From NCBI GenBank assembly GCA_037179385.1, contig CM074179.1, forward strand, positions 67,351,806 through 67,415,805: DNA of 64,000 bases, read 5' to 3'. Within the stretch, counting starts at the first letter, position 1. Every line of letters starts with the position of its first letter. Both the position numbers and the translations under genes were made by a program. Positions 47,060 to 59,545 of this stretch are shown here, piece after piece. This DNA comes from Holothuria scabra (taxonomy: Eukaryota > Echinodermata > Holothuroidea > Aspidochirotida > Holothuriidae). The notes below the pieces were generated by a model. It saw nothing but the letters and a program-made list of their open reading frames with translations, did not search any database and was not told where the DNA came from.

Positions 47060-47242
47060 CTTTACGGCAAATATTCGAGTAAAAACTGTTATATCTGTTT
47101 GACATATGATGCAGATTGCAGGAGACAAATGACATTGCAGATGAAAACCCCCATAACTCAGCGTTGTTGTTCGGACTGTGGCAGCTTTAGTTCTGTGTCT
47201 GTGGGTTCTGAAAAAATGAAGGAAAGAATAAAACTGAAATAA
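47060..47242 (+). CDS. candidate terminal exon, Cys-rich
   Basis: A very strong acceptor (12 T then GCAG) is followed in phase 0 by an open frame of 60 codons ending TAA at 47240-47242. Seven cysteines are present, in CYICLTYDADC and CCSDCGS, spaced like a small zinc-ribbon or treble-clef remnant. The C-terminus is basic (KMKERIKLK). AATAAA overlaps the last codons and the stop (47227 and 47238), so the transcript could end here. No upstream exon was found and no family is recognised; it may equally be chance in a T-rich region. Confidence 0.25.
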   Translation, partial: LYGKYSSKNCYICLTYDADCRRQMTLQMKTPITQRCCSDCGSFSSVSVGSEKMKERIKLK

Positions 47243-48346
47243 ATGATTGAACCTCATTGTATCTCTTTGTTCACTTTCTGTGCACATCAAGTTGTGAATA
47301 ATTTAAAATTTAAATTCCTGTGTTAATTTCACTGCCAGAACCTACAGCTTTCCTTGGAGTGGTCTAAATGGAGGGGATGGCCCCTCCCGTTTGATCTTCA
47401 ACAAAAACTTCCCAAGCGGCAGAGGGTGCATTTAATAAATTGTTAAAAAGATCTCATTGGCCACCGAGATATCACGGGCCTTGCCATCTCATCATACTTG
47501 GACGCTATTGCATCATTCAGTCAAACTTTGCAACTACAGTAATAATCATGCACAATTTTATTGCAGTGAAGGTTTCTGTATTGGCAATTTACTCAATTAA
47601 AAAAGTTGCAATAAAAAATAAAAAAATAATCACTGACAGAAAACAATTTAAATATAATTTAAGTACAATTTTGCAGTGTTTTTGACGTAGCAATTTGAAA
47701 CAGACCTTGACCCACATTAAGAGTGTATAAAGTCTCTGAGAATACCATCACTGACGTCTGTTATATGACCTCCAGAAACATACTGCGCTTTTCAGCCTAA
47801 AATGTTTTTTTTTTTATAAGGTTGCATGTGACTGTTGTGGTAATTTTCGGCCAATTCTCTAGCAATCTACACCCTCCAAATTGAAACTAACTAGCCCAAA
47901 GGTGAAGCGAGTCATTGGTTGCTGTTTGTTGCTCGAAACCTGACTCCTGCAGCATCAATGGCAAAGATTTAACATTTACGTTCATAAATGAATCAATTCA
48001 TTACAGCAGTGAAAAACTTCAGCTGAGCCATACTATCAACAACATAAAGTGAAAAGACATCCCCTCAGCTACATGATACACCGCCACCACTTCTAGAAGT
48101 ATAACAGTTATGGAAATGGTCAATGAAGGAGAGTCCTTGATAATTTGTCCTTTTGAGCCAACCTTTAAATAAAACTTACCAGACAAGTCCTTGCTGGATT
48201 TTCATCTGGGGGTTGCCATCCCATCAAGCCTTTTTAGCTCTTCATTCTCAAAGACTGGAATATGTAGTAGAAAGCAAAACATAAATATGGCTAAGCTATC
48301 TGATATTATAAGGTCACATTGTGGCAATAATTCCCTAAACAGGATC
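47243..48346. other. stretch without gene
   Basis: Nothing could be supported. Confidence 0.35.
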
Positions 48347-49080
48347 TTCTAAAATCTGTGACCACTCAGTGACGTGACGTAAGTGACCAATGTTAAAATC
48401 CGTGATGAGGACCAAAATCAGTGATGGTACCATGGAAATTTTGATAAATCATTAGGCTGACAACCTTTGACTACAGGCCTATTGAGATGGCCTTGCAGCA
48501 ATCTTTTCACCTTTTAAAGCTCAAAGTGTAACCGATTTCAAAACTCTCACGCGTTAACCGAAAATCAACTCATGCATTCCTTTTCCAAACAAGCCGAAGT
48601 TTGCGTCAATTAACCCGGTCTATACAGTATACACCAAGAAATGTATGTGTGTAAAAAACGCCTTTTTAAAATTAACGCACGACGACGCACCGAGTCTAAC
48701 AGGATAAGGAGTTTGGAATGAACGTTTATAAATAAAATACTATCATTACATTTAGGGCAAAGTTATACCCTCTGTGACGAAGGCGTAACGTCAAGTTATT
48801 GGTTTGGTGGAGCCCTTGAGAGCAAAATTTAAGGAACGAACTAACAAGTAAAATTATTATTAGTATTCCATTATTTGCACGTCCAATATGCCGAGTGACC
48901 ATAAGTAAAGTTCCATGGATAAATTTACAGAGACTAATTCATGAGTGTGAGACTAACGTTAAGAACTTATACAAAACATTGAAAAAGTACAGCAGGACCC
49001 GATTCAGGACGTGACGTGACGTTGAGCCGTGACCGTAAATTTAATGCATCACGGCCGTGACTTCTTCATGGATTTTAGAA
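48347..49080. mobile_element. 734-bp TIR element
   Basis: The left end TTCTAAAATC and the right end GATTTTAGAA are perfect complements. Inside each end the sequence is rich in GTGACGTGACG and GTGACC words in mirrored order (48360-48390 and 49010-49065). No coding capacity; target duplication unclear. Confidence 0.6.
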
Positions 49081-49237
49081 TACCCCCCTCCTAAACACTT
49101 ACTCTACTTTGGCCCATAAAAAAATTTGAGCTCTTCGACAAGCGTAATAACTCCTGGTTAATCAATAAGTCCATCAATTCCTAACTGCGAGCATTAACAT
49201 AAAATCTCATGTCTAGCTCATTTCATTTCCAATCATC

Positions 49238-51648
49238 ACACATGTATGTAAGGAAGCGTAGAAGGGACATGCAAAAGAAAAAAGAAACTCTCTCAGCAAA
49301 ATGACAATTTTCGTATTCGAAATTGACATTTAACGACTAAAATTAAGTCCTCAAAATGACAAAAATCCGAAATTTGGCGTTTTTATTTACTTGTCAAAAC
49401 GTTAAAATTCCGAAAGTTGTCATTTTACCGAAATAAAAAATCTCGACAAAATGACAAAATTCAGAAAATTGCCACTTTGCTGAGTTAGAACATCTCGTCA
49501 AAATAGCAAAATTCAGAAAACTGTCATTTCGCCTAATTAGATCATCTCGTTAAAATTGCAAAATTCAGAAAATCGTCATTTTGGCCAGTTAGAACATCTC
49601 ATCAAAATGGCAAAATTCAGAAAAATTCCTTTTTGAAGAGTTTAAACATCTCGTCAAAATCGTAAAATTCAGAAAAATATCATATTGGCGAATTAGAACT
49701 TCTCGTCAAAAGAGCAAAATTCGTAAAATTGTCATCTTGCTGAGTTAGATCATCTCGTCAAAACGGCAATATTAAGAAAAATGTCATTCCACCGGGTAAG
49801 AACTTTTCGTCAAAATGGCAAAATTTAGAAAATTGTCACCTTGTCGAGTTAGATCACTTGCCTAAACAGCGAAATTCTATGGAAGCGTTAAGGTGTCATC
49901 AAGTTAAGAAATTAGTCACGGCATTATCTTTACATTTTGTAACAAAATGATGAAATGTTTACTTATTATTTTAACATTTTGCAAAAAACGATGAAATGCA
50001 AACTTATTTCAACAATTCAAAATTTCACAGAAAATTGATGAATTACGTATTTAACGAATGTTATTAATTCCTAGTTTTGCAGAAAATTAATGAATTACTC
50101 ATGTATACCAAATTTTTGGTATCATAGTAATGTTCTTTTCCCAATTTGGTGAGTTTATGGTACAATCAGGAGTGCAGGCGCGAACAAGAAGAAGAAATAT
50201 GTAAATTAGTGGAATCATTAGGTAATAAAATTATGCCAAAAAGTATTCAAAACTTTGGACAGTTTATTTTTCTATGCAATTTGTACATTCGGTCTCAGTC
50301 TCGGTCTTTGACTTTGTCGGTCTCGGTCTCGAATTCTGCCCTGGTCTCGGTCTCGACACCTTCTGGTCTCGGTCTTGGATATGCTGGTCTCGACTAAACA
50401 CTGGTTCCGATACCCTCCTTCTAGAAAGGATAAGTAAATCCCAGTTGTTGTTTTTGTCTTAACCAAACCCCGGATTTGTATGGCATTCAAGTAAAAACTA
50501 TGACAAACTTTAGATTCGTAGCTGTTGGGTTCAATACTGGGGAGTTAAGACTTCCCTGATATAAACGTCCCAATAACAACGAAAAAAAGTAATTATAGGG
50601 GTCCTTTTGAGAGGGTAGTAGGGAATAGAAAGAAAGTTATTTAATTGTAGAGTCTGATATGTTGCTAGACCTTGTACACATATCAAACTAGAAGAATAGC
50701 AAGAGGGGAAGAGGCAAAGTGCCCCCGGAAAAAGTCAAAGTTAAGGTCGTTGAGGCAGTAAAGTGAAAGAAAGAGATTGCCCAAACAGAAAACTCGAATT
50801 TGAGGTGCTCTCTGAAGCCTGGAAGTTTTACCCCCGCCTCCTGCCTCAAGAGGTCAGATTGCCCCAAACACCCAGATATACAGAAATATTTTGTTATGAA
50901 AACATGTGTCTTTACTTTAAATTACAGCGCATTTTATTCTACCTCTTAAAAATGTGGAAATAGGAATCTAAAGCAGATCCGTAATCCGTCATTTTTCTGC
51001 AAATTGATAATATGTTAAATTTATTACTTGCAATAAGGGAGTAATTCATCAATTTTGTGCAAAAATGTTGAACTGTTGAAATATTGTACGTTTGCATTTT
51101 ATCATTTTTCTGCAAAATGTTAAGATAATAAGACTCATTTCATCATTTTGTTGCAAAATGTTAACTTGATAATGCGATGACTAAGTTCGTAATTTGATGG
51201 CACCTTAACGTTTCCATAGAATTTAGCCTTGAAGGTTCTAACTATGTGGAATAATGGCAATTTTCCGAATTCTGCCATTTTGTCAAGATATTGTTACTCG
51301 GCAAAATGACAATTTTCTGAATTCTGCCATTCTGACGAGATGTTCCATTTCGGCAAAAGGACAATTTTCGGAATTTCGCCATTTTGATAACATGTTCCTA
51401 CTCGGCAAAAAACAGTTTTCGGAATTTCGTCATTTTGACGAGATGTTGTTTGGTCGGCAAAATTTCAATTTTACGAATTTTGCCATTTTGAAGGGATGCT
51501 TTATCTTGTCAAAATGACAATTTTTCGAATTTTGTCATTTCAAGGAGTCCATTAAGTCGTCAAAATGTCAATTTTACGAAAATTGTCATTTTGCCGAGAA
51601 AGTTCCTTTTCTTTTGAATGGCCCTTCTACGATTCCGTATGTATGACA
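49238..51648. mobile_element. 2.4-kb foldback element with ~57-bp repeat arms
   Basis: The left outer end (ATGTATGTAAGGAAGCGTAG, then AAGGGACATGCAAAAGAAAA) is mirrored at the right (TTTTCTTTTGAATGGCCCTT, then CTACGATTCCGTATGTATG). Next inward on each side is an array of ~57-base units (ATCTCGTCAAAATGGCAAAA, TTCAGAAAATTGTCATTTTG): about ten on the left (49300-49860) and about six inverted on the right (51240-51600). Inside these, TTCTATGGAAGCGTTAAGGT and its complement (51213-51230) and TTTTGCAAAAATGATGAA-like words continue the inverted relation. The 0.85-kb middle has no coding frame. This is the architecture of FB-type foldback transposons. Target duplication was not resolved. Confidence 0.85.
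50283..50405 (+). repeat. GGTCTCG-rich simple repeat
   Basis: Repeated GGTCTCGGTCTCG words lie in the middle of the foldback element. A diverged relative is at 53527-53640, preceded by the same kind of sequence (TATTCAA...GTAC-TTC), so this is a small dispersed repeat. Confidence 0.65.
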
Positions 51649-51919
51649 CAGATTACCATACTGTTTCTTACTTTAACCTGGGTACTTGTAACGTTAGTGT
51701 AGTCCTATTCCTAGGCCTACTCGTTAGTTTCTTGTGATTTAGTAACTTTGATTGTGCATTGAGACTGCCTTTGAACGATCATTGATGCTGCACTAACTTG
51801 CTACGAGTTAGGATAATGTTAGGCCTAAATAAAAAACGGTTAGTAAGGGATTATAAACTAGGCATATGACTAGTATGAGGTCTATGGTAATTCTGTATTA
51901 AGTAACCTGCCTAGACTTG

Positions 51920-52232
<313 letters not shown>

Positions 52233-52236
<4 letters not shown>

Positions 52237-52768
52237 CGAAATGCGGGCTATCGTGGACATTGCGCATGTAAAATTGAGTCAAATCGTCAACTGTGACATT
52301 AAGTGGACATTTTCGTGTCCACGTATTGTTCAGGTCTCTCGGAAGGGTATTTTCCGAAGAGTGAGAAACTCCAAAGCATGACTTCTAATAATACAGAGCA
52401 CCATCTATTTTGTGTCAACAAATGGACCCGGTTCAATCACTCCCTCAGTAGACATCAGTGGTTGAATTCAGCATGACATATATGTTGCCTGTTTCATATT
52501 TGGTAAATTTGTGGACTTCAAATAAAGGTGACACACCTTAAGTGAACACGATTTTATGTGAAGCCAACATTATATCTCAAATACAACATGGGACTTAAAA
52601 GCAGCCTCACTGGAGTACTGGAGACACGCCATAGTGGTACTAAACACCATGAAGTATCACTCTTACATGCCTGAATGGTGCACTATACATCTATCATAGC
52701 ACCATAATAATATGTCCTCCACCAAAGTACCCTTTGTAAAGCATGTCCACCTTAGCCCGCATGTAGCA

Positions 52769-52771
<3 letters not shown>
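52233..52771. mobile_element. ~539-bp MITE-like element inside (TA)n
   Basis: Both ends abut TA tracts. The left end AAGGTCGAAATGCGGGCTAT with CGTGGACATTGC is complementary to the right end GCATGTCCACCTTAGCCCGC with ATGTAGCAG. A small hairpin GTGGACATTTTCGTGTCCAC lies at about 52303-52322. No coding frame. Confidence 0.65.

Positions 52772-52813
<42 letters not shown>
52772..52813. repeat. (TA)n microsatellite
   Basis: Short TA tract separating two MITE-like elements. Confidence 0.9.
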
Positions 52814-53297
<484 letters not shown>

Positions 53298-53760
53298 TAT
53301 ATTCCAAATTCATAAGGCACTAGCTGCCTTCAATTTGAGGGAAGAGCCGCATTAGCAAACACTAATAAATTATGAAATTATGTTTGGCCTTTCATATAAG
53401 AAAACACGTACAAACCGAATGTTGATGCACTCTTGATGCGATGTGTCGTTTTTGGATCATAAGGTAATAAAGTCAGGTAAAAAAGAAATCAAAAACTTGA
53501 ATAGTTTTTCCCTATTCAACATGTACGTTCAGTTTTCGGTCTAGTCGGTCTCGGTACCAAAATCCTTCCTCTGGCCTCGGACTCAAAACCCTCTGGCCTG
53601 GGCCTCTGTTTCGCATATGCTGGTCCCGACTACAAAACAAGGGTCTGCAATTGTCCTCACAAGTACCATAGCTAACTCATAAAAGAACCAATATTTTGAA
53701 GAATAAATTCACATCTATTGTAAGTGAAATATGTATACAATTACCTTTTTTCTCTAACAG
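53298..53760 (+). other. stretch before candidate small gene
   Basis: Holds the diverged GGTCTCG-type repeat (53527-53640) and ends with the acceptor CCTTTTTTCTCTAACAG. No coding segment. Confidence 0.4.
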
Positions 53761-53770
53761 AGGGAAGATA

Positions 53771-53808
53771 ATGGCTCAGAATGCACGGCAACGGGATTCA
53801 AACGAATG
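53771..53808 (+). CDS. candidate two-exon small protein, first coding exon
   Basis: A strong acceptor ends at 53760, ten bases before this ATG, so the exon would carry a short untranslated leader. It encodes MAQNARQRDSNE plus two bases (TG) of a split codon and ends at GAATG|GTAAGA. The phase fits the next candidate exon exactly. The organisation (acceptor, ATG, about 12-20 polar residues, donor) resembles the first exon of the NLR gene. The family is not recognised. Confidence 0.4.
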
Positions 53809-53950
53809 GTAAGACAGAACTAGGGATTACAATCGGTAAACATCAACAAAATTAAGTCACTATTTGTGCGTTTTTGTGCAACTGGTTTTGAAATAGCAAC
53901 TGTTCTTACAACTATGATTTTTCTTAAGGCGTTAGACTTATTTTTTGCAG

Positions 53951-54080
53951 CACCGATGATTATTTCAAAGACCAAAAGCCAACCAAAGATGACATCTTTG
54001 TCCCGGACATGGAGACAATCGATTTAAGAACATACACAAATACATCACGAAACGTCGTTCTAAAAATGCAAATTACATGA
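53951..54080 (+). CDS. candidate two-exon small protein, terminal exon
   Basis: The acceptor GACTTATTTTTTGCAG is followed by one base that completes a Cys codon with the TG of the 53771-53808 exon. The frame then runs TDDYFKDQKPTKDDIFVPDM and ETIDLRTYTNTSRNVVLKMQ to TGA at 54078-54080. The joined product would be about 55 residues, acidic in the middle, with no signal peptide or membrane segment. No polyadenylation signal is obvious close by. Two good acceptors, one good donor and matching phase support it; absence of a known family weakens it. It may be the 5' part of a gene broken by the stop. Confidence 0.4.
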
Positions 54081-55589
54081 CCAACATACTTTAAGTGGGC
54101 AAAAAGTGGAAAATTGACGTGGAAATATTTTAAAAATGTCTGCATAATATTTAAAGATAATTTGAAGGTCATTTATAAGAAATGGTTTGCTTTTTTGATA
54201 AGAGAAAAGCAGTTTTTGTTTGAGAGTATGGCCATTGGTTGCATGCATTCGCTTACGCATAACGCATAATTTTTCAGGGCTGTTAGAGAAGACATGAGTT
54301 GTTAGTTTGAACGTAATTTACTCAAATATTGAAACGTTCACAAGGTGACTTGAACAAAGTTCATTCTAATAACGTCATGTTTCTAGGCAATTCTTAGGAT
54401 AAATGCGGAATAGTAGAAATGAAAACAGTCGGTTGTTTCTTAATTGAATGAATAAACAAATACTATTTATCATCAAGTGGTTCACGAGTTCTACTATGAC
54501 GCGTGTGACCGGTGTACATGAACTGATTGATCATCTCCACGAAGAACGGAATTTCCGAGCTGCAACCTAATTGGTTACTCTGCAGCAGTCCTCAAAGCAG
54601 AAGATTAAGGGTATACGGCAAAGTAGCCTCACCTCTATTTACGGCAAACTCCAATGCGGAGGTTGTAACGAAATGCGGTCAGCGAAAAGACATCCCTGTC
54701 CGAGATATAGTGGAAATGGTAATATTGCAGCGCACAGCATGACGGTTTTGAGTATATTTTAGGGCTGCAAGCTGCTATCCGACTTACACAGGGCTGATGT
54801 ATTGGTGAAGCGAATAGTATCTTGTTTTGGTAGCTGATTCTTGAAGCAACTGCTACTAAGCAGCTAGGTACTAGAACAAATACCTGGGCAAAGTCACAAG
54901 GGAACTGGTTTAGTAGTTGGCTGACAGGAAAACTTTAATCGTCCTCTCGGCTTAGATGCCAGTAAGTGCTTCCCTGCGGTATCATGCTTATATGCATACA
55001 TACAAAAACTTTACCATGCGCTCATTCACAGATCTAAACACAATACAATCACAGAAAAAGAAGAAATAAAATTGATAGGAAAACCATATTAAGCAAGCAA
55101 AAATCTTTTTACACGCTTCTTAAACACTTCTTGTAAGGGGCTTCTCTGATTGGTCTTGAGGGAGAATTCCAGAGACATGGACCTGCTAAGCTAAAGGCAG
55201 AATCATCACTACGTCTATTTGTTTTCGAAACATAGTAAGATCAGAAAAGGGCCCTAAGAGAACGGTAATAATGGCTACAAGTACTATGTAGTACAACAGA
55301 GATGTCATTATATGGTAATGAACCAGTGACACATTGATAAACTAGTACAAGTAACTTTAACTTAATGCCCTGATCCACAGGTAGCCAGTCTAATCTAGCC
55401 AGGTAAGGGGTGAAATGCTCACTTCTTCAAGCTCTACATACTAAGCGTGGGACCCTTTTTATCTCATCGCTCCCTGAGGAGGATGAGATATTGTAGTCAC
55501 TTTGCCTATGAGGCTATATATGGCAATGCCAGCTTAAATCGCAATGGTTACCATGGTAACGGTATATTTTCCCAAGGTCTAACCCATGG
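54081..55589. other. stretch without gene
   Basis: No exon is supported. The stretch 54850-55500 has the look of decayed retroelement sequence (for example GGGAGAATTCCAGAGACATG) but no domain can be read. Confidence 0.3.
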
Positions 55590-56870
55590 TGAGGTACCCC
55601 GAGGTGAATGAAGGTCCAGGGCTGAGAGAGGGGTCAAAACCTGTCCGTGTCTGTGTGTTGGTGAGTGTGTATGTTTTTGGTGTAAAAAGGGGACATGAGC
55701 CTTTTTTTTCTCCGGGCAAGTGTGGATACACCTGCAAGTGGGGATATCCCCAGTTGCCAAATGCAAAATTAGCCATGAAATTGAATTTCTCACGTTTGGA
55801 GGATGTGCTCCAGTAAGTTTGAAGCATTTTGGAGTTGTCCCCAATTTCCAAGGGAAGGACCTAACATTAGGTGACAAACCATGGGCTGATGCATGGGTGT
55901 GCGTGTATCTGTGTAGTACCAGTAAATCGGGGACATGAGCGTTTTCTAACCTAGTCAAGTGTCGATACACCCAAAGTGGGGATAACCACATGTTCATGGT
56001 TAAAAAAGATGTGTCCCCAATTGACGGTCAAAACATGTATGTGTGAGTGTGTGTGTCCAATTTTGTTTTCCTTATATCTTGTAAACGGCTGGACCGATTT
56101 TCTCCAAACACGGTCGGATGGTACCTTAGGTGGAACAATTAGATTTTAGCACACAACCGGAAGTGAAGGTCAAAGGTTAAAGGTCAAAGGTCAAATTTAG
56201 TGAAATCACCTTTTCTGCTTTACTTCCAAAACGAAACGTCCTCCGGAACTTCACACATATGATGATTGCATCTAGACCTACCTAAATATGTGGTTGCCAT
56301 AGCAACAGAGATTAAAGGTCAAGTGATAGAATGGAACAAAAAAATTTCAAGTAATAATCTGTTCGTAAAACAACCTTTTTGTCTTTTGAACTCCTCCTAG
56401 TGGGCTGGACGGATTCTTTTCAAAATTGGTAGGTGGGTACTTCAGGGTGGGAACTTATGTCCCCCAGACCCTCGGAAGTAAAGGTCAAAGGTTAGAGGTC
56501 AGAGGTCACATTTTGCAAAAGACCACTTTTTTACTATTTTGTACTAAAGCTTCAAAAGGAAACATTCATTTTACATGAAACTTCACAAGTATAATAGGGT
56601 AGACTAGTTCTACCAAAATATGTAGTTTAAATGGCAACCAAGGTCAAAGGTCACGTGGCAGGGGGTCAAATACTTTTTTGTATTTACTTTAACTCTTAAC
56701 GGAAGCATGCCACAAATCTGAAAGTTTAAGTGTAATAGCCTAGGCATGACAAGTTGTACCGATATGTGTGGTTGTCATGTCAACCAAGGACATAGTTCAC
56801 GTTACAGATGGTCAAAGGTTAGTGTTTTGTAACTAGCCCATTTTTTATCAATTAATATAAATAAGCTCGA
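55590..56870 (+). repeat. GT-headed repeat array, variant of family R
   Basis: GT-rich heads at 55650-55675 and 56037-56060 are followed by units of about 316 bases with TGGACCGATTTTCTCCAAA / TGGACGGATTCTTTTCAAA, GGAAGTGAAGGTCAAAGGTT and AACTTCACA-ATA. AGGTCAAAGGTCA occurs at about 56180 and 56640. A 149-codon - strand frame crossing 55548-55997 reads the repeat and is not called. Confidence 0.7.
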
Positions 56871-58599
56871 CTGAGCCTCAGGCCTAGACTTCGAAGTAGC
56901 AGTCTCGTCTTCACAACTCAAATTCTTATTTCACTAGCTTGTATGCTGCAGTGAGACTTTTAAGTTCCTGCTCGCACTTCACTTTGATAGCCCTTATATC
57001 TAGAGTGTTCCCATGTGGTCTACGCAGACAGTTGTTTTCACTCCAGAGTTGCTGTAACTGTTAGGCCTAGTAGTATGAAAGTTAAAGTCTAACCTAGGGC
57101 TAGACTTGAAATCTGAAGCTGGTAAACGGTATGTAGGCTAGGTCTGGGGCTTAGACAAAGCTAGAACTACGCCATTCATAGGCTTGAGTTATAACCCAAG
57201 ATATGAAACAGTGGGTGACTAACATTAGGTTAGGCATAGGGCCTACCTATCTTACATATTAGTGCCCTTAAAACTTGGCGGTTCTGAAGCATCGCCAAAA
57301 AAGGTACGTGACAATTTCCTTGCCACGGGCTAGGATTCGCCACAGGCCTGCTCGCAGAAAAGGTTTTTGCGTCGGCCGGAAATCTTCTAACGTCACGCGT
57401 TCAACATGGAGCACACGCCCAGTCTCTTAAATGAGACGAACTTGATGTGCTTATCAGCTCGACGCACGTGAAGTTTGCCGTCGCGTCAAAATGGAGAATG
57501 CACCCAGCTACCGCGTGAATAATAACAATTACGCACTTGTCTAAAGCGCCCCGAAAGCGTCTTACTTTTATAATCGTTGCGTCCATATCCATATCAGTTT
57601 AGTGAGCCATCCCTTCCGATCATGTTAACTTCTAACTTACAAACTTACATTTTTTTACGTCCGAAAAAAATGTTGTGTTTAGTCTGTGTAGCCTTTACCG
57701 ACAGTCAGCGACCGATGTCAGACTTTCATAGACCTATAGACGAATCCAAGCGGGCAGTCAAATGATGGTGATGGTGAGATTTAAGTCCGCCATTACTGGG
57801 GGCCATCCAGCATTCATCTTTTAGTTTTGTATGCCTGTAGGCTACCAAAACGACGGGTACCAAAACTTTATCCCACAATTCATTTTGAACGCTACTTCAA
57901 AACGAGTATCAGGGAAGGGCCTATGGTACAGTTATACAAAAAAAAAAAATAGGAATATGAACCATTGTGGCCGCCACTGACGGTCATTCCTATAGGCTGC
58001 GCGCTTGGATAAGTCTATGAAGAATCAACGTGAGACCGTGTGAACTGAACACATCATATAGTACATCGCCCGATAAACTTGACCACCACAAATTACCTTT
58101 AAGTAACAGCCAAGCTCGCTGTTTTCTTTTTTCCATAGTGATGCAAGGGGAAAACAGCATCTTAAAAAATAAATGTTTTCCAAAATCTCAGATAGGCCTA
58201 CTGGATTAAAAGGGCAAGCGTTACAAAGATTGGGTAGCCTATTTCTCCAGTTCTTTCATAATCCGGTGTCAGAATTTAAATATATCCAAAAGATGTAGTT
58301 TTGGAATAAGGGGTGCGCCTATAGTTCCAAGAACTTGATTGGTCTGTGCCATATACTTTCCCCTCGCTATCTTACGAAAAAAAAATTCCGTCCCTTGAAA
58401 AGAAAAAAAATCGCTTCCCTTGGACTTCAAATAGAAATTTCAAAGAATTGTGGCATAGAGTTTTAGTATGGTAATTTTTGTCAATGACATTTTACTGAAG
58501 CATAAAAACAGCACATATAAAACTTCTAGCACATAAATAGTTCCAGTTCTATAACCAACTTGCTCACATGTTAGCGATGAGATAGGCAACGTCGTGGAT
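56871..58599. other. stretch without gene
   Basis: No exon or element could be supported on either strand. Confidence 0.35.
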
Positions 58600-59545
58600 T
58601 GCCCTGATATTTTACGTTATGTAACTGAGCCTTTATTATTCCAAAAAAGAAATGAGTGGCCATAATCAAGGCGTGAAGTAATCAATGCCCTGACAATATG
58701 TTTACAGGAATCCTTATCCTGGTAATTCCTTCTGCGGCCAATATTGTTGTTGGTTTAGAATCCGGCAAAGGGTCTGTACCTGACTATACGAAGTAAAGCA
58801 ACTGTCAAATAAAACGGCAAGATTTCTAACTGAACTAACAAACATAAAGAAGTATTTCCAATTGTCAAAGTTAAAGAAGGTTGCGCTGTAAGATTATGGG
58901 AGAACCAATGAAAAGAACTTCAGTTTTATACATATTCAATTTCAATTCGTTACCCGTCACCAATCAATGTCGAAAATGTTGTTTTGAAGTTTAAAGGATA
59001 AAAGGATGCTTATCTTCAGCATATATGTGCAAGGACAATCATCAGCATATAGGTGAAAAGACAAATTGTGTTTTCGGACCATATCACCAACAGGTAGAAT
59101 GTGAGTACGAGAGGGTCATGATCCTTGAGGAACACCACATTTAAGTAAATGAAGTTAGAAAATTTACCATCAATAGTAACACGACTAAATCTATTCAACA
59201 TATAATGAAACCATTTAAGAGCAGAACCAGAAACACCCAGATTTGATTGAAGTCTGTGAATGAGAGTGTCATGGTTAATAGTTTCGAAGGCTGCTTTGAG
59301 TTCTAACATAACTAACAACACCACTCTGTTCTTATAAAGCTCATTCAAAATAAACATTTTACTTTTAACAGGGCTGCTTACGTAACAGTGCTGTTTAGGT
59401 ACTCTGACCCTAAGATATGCAGGCCGATAGATCTCATCCAGTCCACAACATGCAATGTAATCCTTGAATCTTTTCGCAACAATCCTCTCCAACAACTTCG
59501 CAAGAAAAGGGATCGTAAACAGAGTTGGGAAACAGACCTCACATT
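58600..59545 (-). pseudogene. LINE reverse transcriptase fragment (CR1/L2-like), decayed
   Basis: On the - strand the frame reads PFLAKLLERIVAKRFKDYI, then VVLLVMLELKAAFETINHDT, then VSGSALKWFHYMLNRFSRV, matching reverse-transcriptase blocks 1-4 of CR1/L2/Jockey-type LINEs (the first catalytic Asp region is altered: ELKAAFETI where families have DLSAAFDTI). A frameshift follows; block 4-5 words CGVPQGS (complement of 59119-59138) and LYADD (complement of 59038-59052) are in another frame with a stop between. Further down, TSRLDYGHSF (about 58670) marks the region after the palm. Multiple frame breaks and the mutated catalytic motif show it is dead. The 5' part and endonuclease are missing. 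Confidence 0.85.

Noticed and set aside
46731..47102. 123-residue frame on the + strand
   Set aside because: No family resemblance, low-complexity end in a T tract, and it crosses a strong acceptor in a different frame.
49238..51648. CRISPR-like regularly spaced repeats
   Set aside because: Units are contiguous ~57-base tandem repeats without unique spacers, in a eukaryotic foldback element.
55548..55997. 149-residue frame on the - strand
   Set aside because: It runs through the GT-headed repeat array and overlaps other open frames of similar length; composition follows the repeat.
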